Of a stretch of 64,000 bases of DNA, positions 37,280 through 46,150 are shown piece after piece. Below the pieces are notes generated by a model. The model saw only the letters and a list, made by a program, of their open reading frames with translations, made no database searches and was not told the DNA's origin. Each line of letters starts with the position of its first letter. The first letter of the stretch is position 1. Origin of the DNA: an uncultured Allobosea sp. (GTDB lineage Bacteria; Pseudomonadota; Alphaproteobacteria; Rhizobiales; Beijerinckiaceae). Both the position numbers and the translations under genes were made by a program. The DNA lies in NCBI RefSeq assembly GCF_945957345.1, contig NZ_CAMFKW010000032.1:1-64000 (forward strand). The letters are read 5' to 3'.

Positions 37280-39186
37280 CAGCCATGGCTCGGCGCGGGA
37301 ACGCTGATCGGCCGCGCGAGCCTGGATTGCGCGGTGAGCCGGATGCCGGCATTGGCCGCGCCATAGCCGGCATAGCCGTCGCGCTGCACGATCTCGAAGA
37401 ACAGGCCGCCATCCAGCGTCTGCGTATAGGCCTGACGGAAGGCGCCGCCGGCATCGCTGTCATGGAGGATGTTCAGCGCCTTCATCGCGTCGATCTCCTC
37501 CGCCGTCAGGTCCGAGCGGGCCTCGAGGTCGTCATAATAGTTCTCGGGGATGGGTAGCATGGCGACGCCATTCGCAACCAGCCGCTTGACGGTCGCGGCA
37601 ATGTCGTCGGTCGCGAAGGCGATATGCTGCACGCCCGAGCCGAAGAAATCGGTGATGAAGCGGGCCGAGAGCGTGCGGTGGCTCTGCGAGCCGTTGAGGA
37701 TGAGGCGCAAGCCATGGCCGTTCCTGCCGTCGAGACCGCTTTCGATGACCTGGCTCTGGACCACGCCGCCGGGGTCGAGCACGGCCTGCGTCGGCATCTT
37801 CCGCGTCTCGAACAGCGAGGAATAGAACAGGAGCCAGGTCAGCATCTCCTCGTACTGCATGCTCTGCGAGACATGGTCGACACCGGTGAGCCCGGCATCG
37901 TCCGAGGCTTCGCCGGTCGCCTCGAAATCCACCTCGGCCCAGCGGCCGAGCGCCGAGGCCTGGTCGAGGAAATAGAGCAGGCTGCCGCCGAGGCCGCGCA
38001 CGGCCGGGATGTCGAGCTCGTCCGGCCCGATCGCGCCGGCATGGGGCACGTCGAGCAGGGCCTTGGCGCGGGCGATCGAGGCCTGCGCATCCGGCACGCG
38101 CAGGGCCAGCGCGCAGACCGAGGTGCCATGGGTGATCTGGTAGCTATGGGCGAAGCCGTCGGCCTCGCTGTTGAGCACGATGCGGATATCGCCCTGGCGC
38201 CAGAGATCGACATCCTTGGAGCGATGCGCCCCGGTTCGCGCAAAGCCGAGCGCCCGCAGCAGCCGCTCGAAACCCGGCCGCTCGGCTTCCGACACGGTGA
38301 ACTCGATGAACTCGACCGCTTCGACCGGGGCGGGCGGCGGCATCGGCACGGCGCCGGGCACCGGCTTGCCGACCTGCCTTGCGGTCTCGTCGAGCAGCCA
38401 GATCAGCGAGCGATGGCCGTCGAGCGCGACGGAGCGGGCTGAGCCGGCGCGGAAGCGGTCGTTGAAGATCTCCAGCGAGAGCACGCCGTCATAGCCGGTC
38501 GCGGCCAGCGCGCGCATGAAACCGGAGAGGTTGAGATCGCCCTGGCCGGGCAGGCAGCGCCAGTGCCGGCTCCAGGAGAGCGGGTCCATCTGCAGCAGTG
38601 GCGCATCGGCCATCTGCACCATCGCGATCCTGTCGCGCGGGATCGTGCCGATCGCAGCAAGATCGAGCCCGCGCGCCAGGATATGGAAGGAATCGAGCAC
38701 GATCCCGACTTCCGGCCGGTTGGCCCGGCGCACGATCTCCCAGGCGTCGCGATAGTCGAAGACATGCCGTCCCCAGGCCAGCGCCTCGTAGCCGACACGC
38801 AGGCCCCGCCTTCCGGCCCGCTCGCCGAGTTCGGCGAAATCGGCGGCGAGCCGGTCGATGCCCGGCAAGGCTTCGGGCGAGACGCTGGAGCAGACGAAGA
38901 GCAGATCCGTGCCCAGCTCCTGCAAAAGATCGAACTTGCGCTCGGCCCGGTCGAAGACGCGCTGGCGGCGCCCCTCCGGCATGCCCTCGAAATCGCGGAA
39001 GGGCTGGCAGGTCACGATGGTCAGCCCGAGATCGGCGCAGATGCGCCGGACTTCCGCCGGCGAACCGGGGAAGGCGATCAGGTCGTTCTCGAAAATCTCC
39101 ACCGCCGTGAACCCGGCAGCCGCGATGGCCTCCAGCTTCTCATGAAGCGTGCCGGAAACGCAGACCGTGGCAATCGATGGAATCAT
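37279..39186 (-). CDS. quiC: QuiC-type 3-dehydroshikimate dehydratase fused to an HPPD-like domain
   Basis: 635 aa. Residues 1-275 are an AP-endonuclease-2/xylose-isomerase-type TIM barrel (MIPSIATVCVSGTL, AAAGFTAVEIFENDL, GYEALAWGRHVFDYRDAWEIV, VGIVLDSFHILARG, VQMADAPLL, LSLEIFND) that dehydrates 3-dehydroshikimate to protocatechuate. Residues about 285-635 resemble 4-hydroxyphenylpyruvate dioxygenase (VEFIEFTVSEAERPGFERLLRALGF, GVDHVSQSMQYEEMLTWLLFYSSLF, GVQHIAFATDDIAATV, and FFEIVQRDGYAGYG), as in Pseudomonas QuiC1, where that domain lacks HPPD activity. The context (aroE-like, aroQ, pcaHG) supports the dehydratase role. The stop codon abuts the inverted-repeat element. Confidence 0.92.
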   Translation of the reverse strand: MIPSIATVCVSGTLHEKLEAIAAAGFTAVEIFENDLIAFPGSPAEVRRICADLGLTIVTCQPFRDFEGMPEGRRQRVFDRAERKFDLLQELGTDLLFVCSSVSPEALPGIDRLAADFAELGERAGRRGLRVGYEALAWGRHVFDYRDAWEIVRRANRPEVGIVLDSFHILARGLDLAAIGTIPRDRIAMVQMADAPLLQMDPLSWSRHWRCLPGQGDLNLSGFMRALAATGYDGVLSLEIFNDRFRAGSARSVALDGHRSLIWLLDETARQVGKPVPGAVPMPPPAPVEAVEFIEFTVSEAERPGFERLLRALGFARTGAHRSKDVDLWRQGDIRIVLNSEADGFAHSYQITHGTSVCALALRVPDAQASIARAKALLDVPHAGAIGPDELDIPAVRGLGGSLLYFLDQASALGRWAEVDFEATGEASDDAGLTGVDHVSQSMQYEEMLTWLLFYSSLFETRKMPTQAVLDPGGVVQSQVIESGLDGRNGHGLRLILNGSQSHRTLSARFITDFFGSGVQHIAFATDDIAATVKRLVANGVAMLPIPENYYDDLEARSDLTAEEIDAMKALNILHDSDAGGAFRQAYTQTLDGGLFFEIVQRDGYAGYGAANAGIRLTAQSRLARPISVPAPSHG

Positions 39187-39199
39187 AGAATGCCTCCTC

Positions 39200-40030
39200 T
39201 CAAGCCAGTCGCGCGACGGCGCGCAAATCCTCCGCCGTGGTCGTAGGCAGGCCGAAGAATTCGAGATAGGCGGGAATCTGCTCGAACAGCATGTCGGTGC
39301 CGACCTGCACGGCACATCCCCGCGCCCGCGCCGCGGCGAGGAACGGCGTGATCTCCTGCGCCATCACCACTTCGCCGACGAAGGCGGAGGCGGGCAGGCG
39401 GGAGATGTCGACCGGCAGCGGGTCGCCCGGTTTCATGCCGAGCGGGGTCGCGTTGACGACGAGGTCGAAGCCATCTGGGTCGTTCGAGCCAGTGGCGACG
39501 CGAAGGGCAGGGTAATGCGCAGTGAGCCGCTGCCCGAGTTCCTCGGCGTTCATTGCTTGCGTGTCGAACAGGCCCAGCTCTGCGACGCCGGCCTTCGCCA
39601 GCGAGGCGGCGATCGCCGAGCCGACACCACCGGCGCCAACGACGAGCGCGCGGGCGCCATCGAGCTTATATCCCTTGCGCAGCACGCCGCGCACGAAGCC
39701 TTCGCCATCGAACATGTCGCCGCTGAGCCGGCCATCCGCTCCCAGGCGCACAGCATTGCAGGCGCCAGCGATAGCCGCCGTCGGCGAGAGCACATCGACG
39801 AGCCCGGTCGTGGTGACCTTGTGCGGCATCGTCACCAGCGCGCCATGGGCGTTGGACAGCCGGAAGAACAGCTTGAGGAAGTCCGGGTAGTCCTCGCTGC
39901 GACAGCCCATCGGCACGACGACGGCGTCGATTCCCTCGCGCTGAAAATAAGGGTTGTAGATCATCGGCGCCTTGAAGCTCTCGGTCGGATAGCCGAGATG
40001 GCCGATCAGCCGTGTCGTGCCCTTGATCAT
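39200..40030 (-). CDS. Shikimate/quinate dehydrogenase (AroE family)
   Basis: 276 aa NAD(P)-dependent dehydrogenase. The substrate domain has GYPTESFKAPMIYNP (Ser/Thr contacts) and VTMPHKVTT (catalytic Lys). The nucleotide domain has GARALVVGAGGVGSAIAASLAKAG (GxGGxG), then VVNATPLGMKPGDPLPVD and the C-terminal GTDMLFEQIPAYLEFFG. Its place between aroQ and quiC points to a catabolic role (quinate or shikimate oxidation to the dehydro form), rather than aromatic amino-acid synthesis; cofactor preference cannot be read with confidence. ATG 40030 overlaps the preceding stop by 4 bp (ATGA). A gene symbol is withheld because catabolic and biosynthetic AroE types are not separable here. Confidence 0.88.
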   Translation of the reverse strand: MIKGTTRLIGHLGYPTESFKAPMIYNPYFQREGIDAVVVPMGCRSEDYPDFLKLFFRLSNAHGALVTMPHKVTTTGLVDVLSPTAAIAGACNAVRLGADGRLSGDMFDGEGFVRGVLRKGYKLDGARALVVGAGGVGSAIAASLAKAGVAELGLFDTQAMNAEELGQRLTAHYPALRVATGSNDPDGFDLVVNATPLGMKPGDPLPVDISRLPASAFVGEVVMAQEITPFLAAARARGCAVQVGTDMLFEQIPAYLEFFGLPTTTAEDLRAVARLA

Positions 40031-41091
40031 GCGCCGGCCCTCGCCGGAGCAGGCTCGGGGGCGATCTCGACCGGAGCACCCGTACGCGCCGCCTGCTTCA
40101 CCGCTTCGATCACGGCAAGCGTCGCTAATCCCTCGCGCCCGGAGACGAGCGGTTCCTCCTCGCCGCGGATCACCGCGCAGAAATGCCGGATTTGCGCCTG
40201 CAACGGGTCCTCGGGCACGAAGGGGATGCGCTCGCGTTTGAGAGGCTCCCACCAGCCCCGCTTGTCTGTGTGGCTCCAGAGTTCAAGCGCCGGAATCGTC
40301 AGCGAACCATGCGTGCCCCCGATCTGGTAGCAGGACTGATCTTGTTGCGGGTACGCCGGGTTCTCGCCGGTCGTCAGCTCCCAGCTCCAGGGCGACACGA
40401 CCGTATCGGAGGCGCTGACCGTGCCGAGCGCGCCATTGGCGAAGCGCAGGATCGCGACGGCAGTCTCCTCGGCCGGGTTGCCGCGCACGGCGTTCGAGCT
40501 CAGCGCCTGCACCCCGACGATCTCGCCGCAGAGATAGCGGAACAGGTCGATATCGTGGATCAGGTTGATCAGGACAGGCCCGGCGCCCTCCTGACGGCGC
40601 CAGTCGACGTCGAAATAATCGTCCGGCTTGACCAGCCAGAACTGGCCGTTGAGGGTCAGGACGCGGCCGAGCCTTCCTGCATCGATCGCCTCTCGCGCCT
40701 TCCGGATCATCGGGTTATGGCGGCGGTGATGTCCGACGAGCAGCGGCACATTCGCCCCTTCGGCCGCATGAACCAGCTCGCGGGCGCTGTCGACGTTGTC
40801 GGCCAGCGGCTTCTCGACCAGCATCGGCACGCCGGCCGCGACCAGCTCCAGCCCGTTGGCGACATGAAGCTGGTTCGGCGTCGCGACGATGACGCCGTCA
40901 GGTTTCCCTGAGGCGGGGAGGGCGTCGAAACCCGGATACCAGGCGACACCAATCTCCTCGGCAAAGGCCTTGCCGGCCGGTGCGGGATCGATGATCGCCG
41001 AGAGGACGGCGCCGGGCGCGGCCCCGATATGGGCGGCATGGCGCTTGCCGATCAGGCCCGCTCCCATCACCGCGATCTTCACCGGAGCCAT
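40027..41091 (-). CDS. Gfo/Idh/MocA-family oxidoreductase
   Basis: 354 aa NAD(P)-dependent dehydrogenase. The Rossmann N-terminus is KIAVMGAGLIGKRHAAHIG (residues 5-23). The EKP motif is present in VPMLVEKPLADNVDSAREL (catalytic Lys), and HDIDLFRYLCG is the conserved substrate-site HxxD-type block. Family members oxidise sugars, inositols and other cyclitols. In this operon it may act on a polyhydroxylated cyclohexane acid such as quinate, but that is inference. ATG 41091 has GAGGA 8 nt upstream; a GTG at 41106 that overlaps the aroQ stop is an alternative. Confidence 0.85.
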   Translation of the reverse strand: MAPVKIAVMGAGLIGKRHAAHIGAAPGAVLSAIIDPAPAGKAFAEEIGVAWYPGFDALPASGKPDGVIVATPNQLHVANGLELVAAGVPMLVEKPLADNVDSARELVHAAEGANVPLLVGHHRRHNPMIRKAREAIDAGRLGRVLTLNGQFWLVKPDDYFDVDWRRQEGAGPVLINLIHDIDLFRYLCGEIVGVQALSSNAVRGNPAEETAVAILRFANGALGTVSASDTVVSPWSWELTTGENPAYPQQDQSCYQIGGTHGSLTIPALELWSHTDKRGWWEPLKRERIPFVPEDPLQAQIRHFCAVIRGEEEPLVSGREGLATLAVIEAVKQAARTGAPVEIAPEPAPARAGA

Positions 41092-41102
41092 CGGGGCGGT
41101 CC

Positions 41103-41552
41103 TCACGCGGCTTTTTCGTCGATGAGCTTGGCGATGCGTCGCAAGCCGAGCTGATAACCCTGCGTGCCGAAGCCGGCGATGACGCCGTCGGAGCGCAGCG
41201 AGACATAGGAATGGTGCCGGAACGCCTCGCGCTTATGGACCTGCGAGATATGGCACTCGATCACCGGCCCCTCGAAGGTGTTGAGCGCGTCGAGCAACGC
41301 GACAGAGGTATGCGTGAAGGCGGCCGGGTTGATGACGATCCCGGCGCAGTCCTCGCGCGCCTCGTGGATCCAGTCGATCAGCTCGTATTCGCGGTTGGAC
41401 TGGTGAAAGCGCAGTTCCAGCTTCAGCTCCTCGGCGAGCTTGCGGCAGTCGCGCTCGACATCGGCGAGCGTCTCGTGCCCGTAGATATGCGGCTGGCGCT
41501 TGCCGAGCAGGTTCAGGTTCGGACCGTTGAGGACATAGACGAGGCGGGACAT
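41103..41552 (-). CDS. aroQ: Type II 3-dehydroquinate dehydratase (first copy)
   Basis: 149 aa. Reversibly dehydrates 3-dehydroquinate to 3-dehydroshikimate. Motifs are [19 protein letters not shown] (residues 7-25, catalytic Arg and Tyr), [37 protein letters not shown] (Asn) and [22 protein letters not shown] (catalytic His). Located between the ABC transporter and the dehydrogenases, it fits catabolic use (quinate to protocatechuate). A second type II copy lies at 45503. ATG 41552 is preceded by an in-frame GTG that is a possible alternative. Confidence 0.94.
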   Translation of the reverse strand: MSRLVYVLNGPNLNLLGKRQPHIYGHETLADVERDCRKLAEELKLELRFHQSNREYELIDWIHEAREDCAGIVINPAAFTHTSVALLDALNTFEGPVIECHISQVHKREAFRHHSYVSLRSDGVIAGFGTQGYQLGLRRIAKLIDEKAA

Positions 41553-41581
41553 CACAGAATCCGTTGTTAAAGAACCGATGG

Positions 41582-42355
<774 letters not shown>

Positions 42356-42378
42356 GGCCCTGACCTCGTTTTGCGCGA

Positions 42379-43212
42379 TCAGCTCGCGGTGAAGGTGATG
42401 CCTTCGAGGCTGTCCGGGAACTTGTGCACCGGCACCTTCATCCACTTGTCGTAGACCTTCTGCAGCTCGCCATTGGCCTTGATCTTGTCGATGAAGGTGT
42501 TGATCGCGGCGTTGATCTCCTTCTCGCCGAGACGGGTGCAGGCGCCGTTGTAGAGGTTCTGGAATTCGAGCTTGTTCTCGAACTCGCCGGGGCGGGCCTG
42601 CTCGATGCGCTGCATGTAGAAGATGTTGCCGCCGATCGCCTGGACCTGGCCGGAGACCAGTGCCTGGATCGAGGGCGCATCGCCGTCATAGCGGCGGATC
42701 GTGGTGCTGGCGGGCGCGTTCTTGGTCACCTGCGTGTCTTGCGCGGCGCCCTTGGCGACGGCGATCGTGTAGCGGCCCATGTCCTCGTTCGTGGTGATCT
42801 TGTCCTTCTTCGGGCCGATGAACACGATGGTGTTGGCGACATAGGGCTTGGAGAACTGCACGGCCTTGGCGCGCTCGGGCAGCATCGCCATGGTCGCGAA
42901 CAGCACGTCGACGCGGCCGGTGGTCAGGGCCGGGATGCGGTTATTGACCTCGAGCGGCACGAACTCGACCTGCACGCCGAGCTCCTTGGCGAAGAGCGTC
43001 GCGATATCGGCATCAAGCCCGTCCTGCTTGCCGGCGCTGGTGACGAAGCCCCACGGCGGATTGTCGCCCTGGATGCCGACGACGATCTTGCCCTTGGCCT
43101 TGATCTCGGCCGGGGTGACCGCTTGTGCCGGGCTGCCGAGCAGGGCGGGCATCGCCAGAGCTGCAGCGCCGGCGATGAGCAAGCTGCGGCGGGTGGTCTT
43201 CATCTTCGTCAT
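42379..43212 (-). CDS. Family 3 periplasmic solute-binding protein
   Basis: 277 aa. A signal with twin arginines ([28 protein letters not shown]) precedes the SBP_bac_3 fold. Visible blocks are [71 protein letters not shown] and the lobe-2 [14 protein letters not shown]. Polar amino-acid binders usually carry an Arg-Asp pair for the alpha-amino and carboxyl groups. Here [13 protein letters not shown] keeps the Arg near the expected place, but substrate cannot be deduced. Genes for both permeases are immediately upstream. Confidence 0.92.
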   Translation of the reverse strand: MTKMKTTRRSLLIAGAAALAMPALLGSPAQAVTPAEIKAKGKIVVGIQGDNPPWGFVTSAGKQDGLDADIATLFAKELGVQVEFVPLEVNNRIPALTTGRVDVLFATMAMLPERAKAVQFSKPYVANTIVFIGPKKDKITTNEDMGRYTIAVAKGAAQDTQVTKNAPASTTIRRYDGDAPSIQALVSGQVQAIGGNIFYMQRIEQARPGEFENKLEFQNLYNGACTRLGEKEINAAINTFIDKIKANGELQKVYDKWMKVPVHKFPDSLEGITFTAS

Positions 43213-43262
43213 GTTTCTCTCCCTCTGTTGTGATTGGTGGTTGGTTCAGGCGGTGAACGGGG

Positions 43263-43904
43263 TCAGCGCGCGGCGATGGCCATGCGGCGCTCCAGATGCG
43301 AGCCGTAGAGCGAGAGCGGCCAGCACAGCAGGAAGTAGAGGACGCCGACGATCCCGAAGACGAGGAGCGGCTGGAAGATCTGGTTCGAGACGATGTTGCC
43401 GGCCCGCGTCAGCTCGGTGAAGCCGACGATGGCGGCAAGCGAGGTGCCCTTGATCAGCTGGACCAGGAAGCCGACCGTCGCCGGCAGCGAGATGCGGATC
43501 GCCTGCGGCAGGATGACGTCGCGCATGCGGGAGACGTAGTTCAGGCTCAGCGCCTTGGCGGCTTCGGTCTGGCCCTTCGGCACGGCCTCGATCGAGCCGC
43601 GCCAGATCTCGCCGAGATAGGCGCTGGCATGCAGCGTGAAGCCGATCGCGACCGCGATCCAGGCATCGAGCTTCAGCCCGACCAGCGCCAGCCCGTAATA
43701 GACCACGAAGAGCTGCATCAGCAGCGGCGTGCCCTGGAACAGCGCGATATAGCCGGAGGTGATGCGCTCCATCAGCGGCCGGCCGGAGACGCGCATCAGC
43801 GCGATCGCGAGCCCGAACACGCCGCCGCCGACGAAGCCGACGAGCGAGAGCAGCACGGTCCATTTCAGGCCGGTGAGCAGGAAGAGGAATTCGTTCGATC
43901 CCAT
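43263..43904 (-). CDS. Amino-acid-type ABC transporter permease (second)
   Basis: 213 aa inner-membrane permease with about five helices. The N-terminus is FLFLLTGLKWTVLLSLVGFVGGGVFGLAIALMRVSG. FQGTPLLMQLFVVYYG and the EAA loop (EAAKALSLNYVSRMRDVILPQAIRISLPA) are classical HisM/GlnP features. The gene starts 7 bp after the stop of the other permease. Confidence 0.92.
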   Translation of the reverse strand: MGSNEFLFLLTGLKWTVLLSLVGFVGGGVFGLAIALMRVSGRPLMERITSGYIALFQGTPLLMQLFVVYYGLALVGLKLDAWIAVAIGFTLHASAYLGEIWRGSIEAVPKGQTEAAKALSLNYVSRMRDVILPQAIRISLPATVGFLVQLIKGTSLAAIVGFTELTRAGNIVSNQIFQPLLVFGIVGVLYFLLCWPLSLYGSHLERRMAIAAR

Positions 43905-43911
43905 CGCGCCC

Positions 43912-44580
43912 TCACTTCACCGGATAGCTGAAGTAGCGGGTCGAGATCGCCGAAAAGAAGCGCATCATCACCCAGGAGATCACGAGGTAGAACAGCGTGA
44001 TCGTGCCGTAGACCTCGAAGGAGCGGAAACTGTCGGACTCGATCCGCTGGGCCACCGAGGTCAGCTCGTAAGCCGAGATCGCCGAGGCGATGGAGGTGGT
44101 GAGCGTCAGCAGCACGAACTGGCTGGTGAGCGAGGGGAAGATCGCCCTCAGCGCCGGCTTCAGCACGATCAGCCGGAAGACCTGGGCCTTGTGCAGGCCG
44201 AGCGCCAGCCCTGCCTCGATCTGGCCCTTGCCGATCGACTGGACGCCACCGCGGATGATCTCGATCGCGTAGGCGCCGCCATTGATGCCGAGCGCGATGA
44301 TCGCCGTCGGCGTCGGGTCGAGCCTCAGGCCCGCCAGCGGCAGGGCGAAATAGATGAAGAAGATCTGGACCAGGAAGGGCGTGTTGCGGATGATCTCGAC
44401 GAAGGCCTTCACCAGCCAGCGCACCGGCGCGATCTTGGAGTCGCGCAGGACGACGCCGCCGACGCCGATGACGATGGCCAGCGCCATCCCCGCGAGCGCC
44501 AGCAGGAACGTCCCGAGGCAGCCCATCAGCAGCGCGGGCAGCCCGTCGATCACCGGCGTGAAATCAAGCTGGTAGTTCAT
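43912..44580 (-). CDS. Amino-acid-type ABC transporter permease (first)
   Basis: 222 aa permease and first gene of the quinate/shikimate operon. It has about five helices, with FLLALAGMALAIVIGVGGVVL, RNTPFLVQIFFIYFALPLAG and the EAA loop EAGLALGLHKAQVFRLIVLKPALRAIFPSL. ATG 44580 is 223 bp from the divergent TetR gene. The operator-like palindrome at 44705-44726 lies in that gap, so the operon is probably controlled by the TetR protein. Confidence 0.92.
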   Translation of the reverse strand: MNYQLDFTPVIDGLPALLMGCLGTFLLALAGMALAIVIGVGGVVLRDSKIAPVRWLVKAFVEIIRNTPFLVQIFFIYFALPLAGLRLDPTPTAIIALGINGGAYAIEIIRGGVQSIGKGQIEAGLALGLHKAQVFRLIVLKPALRAIFPSLTSQFVLLTLTTSIASAISAYELTSVAQRIESDSFRSFEVYGTITLFYLVISWVMMRFFSAISTRYFSYPVK

Positions 44581-44704
44581 GGCGCTCCCTAGCGGCCGAC
44601 CATTCTCGATGGGGTCGATCCGGTTTCCGTCTGCAGTCGCGGCACCTCTCATCGGGTGCCTTGGCCTTCAGGCTTGCCGGCTTGCGCTATGCCGACGACA
44701 TGTT

Positions 44705-44726
44705 AAATGTACCAATCAGTTCATTT
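44705..44726. promoter_or_regulatory. Candidate TetR operator
   Basis: Imperfect palindrome AAATGTAC-N6-GTTCATTT in a local AT-rich patch between the divergent permease and tetR genes. Seven of the eight positions in each arm are complementary. Its place fits a shared operator for the importer/quinate operon and the regulator's own gene. Confidence 0.6.
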
Positions 44727-44803
44727 GGTCAAGGGCAATTAACCGCCTTGTCCATTTCAGTGCGTTCGGCCCGGTTTTCGAGCCGGCCTCCTGCGGGTGA
44801 AGC

Positions 44804-45469
44804 ATGAGCAAGGCAGCGTCTGCGTCGAAGACAACGGGCCGCAAGCCGGCGTCCTGGACGCAGGACCCGGAGGGCGTCCGCCGCAACATCCTGGCTGTGG
44901 CGAAGGAGGAATTCGTCGAGAACGGCCTGAGCGGCGCGCGCGTCGACGAGATCGCGGCGCGGACCGCGACCAGCAAGCGGATGATCTACTATTATTTCGG
45001 GGACAAGGAGGGTCTCTACCGCGCCGTCCTCGAGGAGATGTACGAACGCATCCGCGGCTTCGAGCGCAGCCTCGATATCGCCAGCCTGCCGCCGGTCGAA
45101 GCGATGACGCTGCTGGCGGGCTTCACCTTCGACTATCACGCCGAGAACCCGGATTTCGTGCGGCTCGTCATGGTCGAGAACATCCACCATGCCCGCCATC
45201 TCGCGACCTCCGACCGGATCGCGACGCTCAACCTCTCTGCCATCGACATGATCCGCGAAGCCTATGAGCGCGGCGTCGCGGCGGGGCTGTTCCGGCCCGG
45301 AATCGAGGCGCTCGACATCCATCTGACGATCAGCGCGCTCGCCTTCTACAACGTCTCCAACCGTGCCAGCATCCGCCAGGTCTTCGGCCATGACATGGGC
45401 GCGCCTGAAGCGCTGGTCAGGCGCCGCGCCGCTGCCATCGATACGCTGCTGCGGATGTTGCGTGTCTGA
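44804..45469 (+). CDS. TetR-family transcriptional regulator
   Basis: 221 aa. The N-terminal helix-turn-helix is typical TetR: RRNILAVAKEEFVENGLSGARVDEIAARTATSKRMIYYYFGDKEGLYRAVL (about residues 26-76). The C-terminal ligand domain is of the TetR_C type (LAGFTFDYHAENPDFVRLVMVENIHHARHL; SALAFYNVSNRASIRQVFG). It is divergent from the uptake and quinate/shikimate operon and likely represses it until a pathway compound binds; that is inferred from position. ATG 44804. Confidence 0.92.
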   Translation: MSKAASASKTTGRKPASWTQDPEGVRRNILAVAKEEFVENGLSGARVDEIAARTATSKRMIYYYFGDKEGLYRAVLEEMYERIRGFERSLDIASLPPVEAMTLLAGFTFDYHAENPDFVRLVMVENIHHARHLATSDRIATLNLSAIDMIREAYERGVAAGLFRPGIEALDIHLTISALAFYNVSNRASIRQVFGHDMGAPEALVRRRAAAIDTLLRMLRV

Positions 45470-45502
45470 GGTCTGGTGGGGCAGGGCAGGCGCAGGCACC
45501 GT

Positions 45503-45970
45503 TCAGCCCCGGGCCGCGACGAGGCCGGCCATCGCCTGGATCGCGAGCTCGTAGCCGGCAGCGCCGAGCCCGATGATGATGCCGGTCGCGGTCCGCGAGA
45601 CCAGGGAATTGTGATAGATGCTCTCGCGCGCATGCACATTCGAGATGTGCAGCTCGATCTTCGGGCCTTCGAACATCTTGAGCGCGTCGAGCAGCGCAAC
45701 CGAGGTGAAGCTGTAGCCGGCCGGGTTGATGATGATACCGCAGGCTTCCTGCCGCGCCTGCTGCACGCTCTCGACCAACTCGCCCTCGAAATTCGTCTGG
45801 CGAAAATCGACCGAGAAGCCGAGCGAGCGCGCCTTCGCCTCGCAACGCTCGCCGATCTCGGCAAGCGTGGTCGAGCCGTAGATTTGCGGCTCGCGCTGTC
45901 CGAGCAGGTTCAGGTTAGGGCCGTTCAGGATGAAAATCCGGCGTGATGCCGCTGCTTCCTTGTCCGCCAT
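45503..45970 (-). CDS. aroQ: Type II 3-dehydroquinate dehydratase (second copy)
   Basis: 155 aa paralogue of the 41103 gene. Motifs are [57 protein letters not shown] and IELHISNVHARESIYHNSLVS (catalytic His). It is divergent from a GntR gene, across a region with a strong palindrome. Two type II enzymes within 5 kb suggest one is catabolic and separately induced, or that one supplies aromatic amino-acid synthesis; sequence alone does not decide which. Confidence 0.94.
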   Translation of the reverse strand: MADKEAAASRRIFILNGPNLNLLGQREPQIYGSTTLAEIGERCEAKARSLGFSVDFRQTNFEGELVESVQQARQEACGIIINPAGYSFTSVALLDALKMFEGPKIELHISNVHARESIYHNSLVSRTATGIIIGLGAAGYELAIQAMAGLVAARG

Positions 45971-46045
45971 GACACCCTCCCAGGCTAAGCTCTGACGGCC
46001 TCGCTCGCAATTCGTGAGTGGAACGTGATACAAGACGAAACAGAG

Positions 46046-46077
46046 ATCAACTGATAATTCATCGATCGTCAGTTGAT
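46046..46077. promoter_or_regulatory. Candidate GntR operator
   Basis: Perfect 9-bp inverted repeat ATCAACTGA/TCAGTTGAT separated by 14 bp that include CGATCG. It is centred between the divergent aroQ (45970) and gntR (46151) starts. It is a likely binding site for the GntR protein controlling both genes. Confidence 0.62.
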
Positions 46078-46150
46078 TTATGCGAGCATGAGCATCAAGC
46101 TTGCGAGCAGCCTTGTCGCCTGACAGGAAGGCGTGAGGGTAGGGAGCTCC

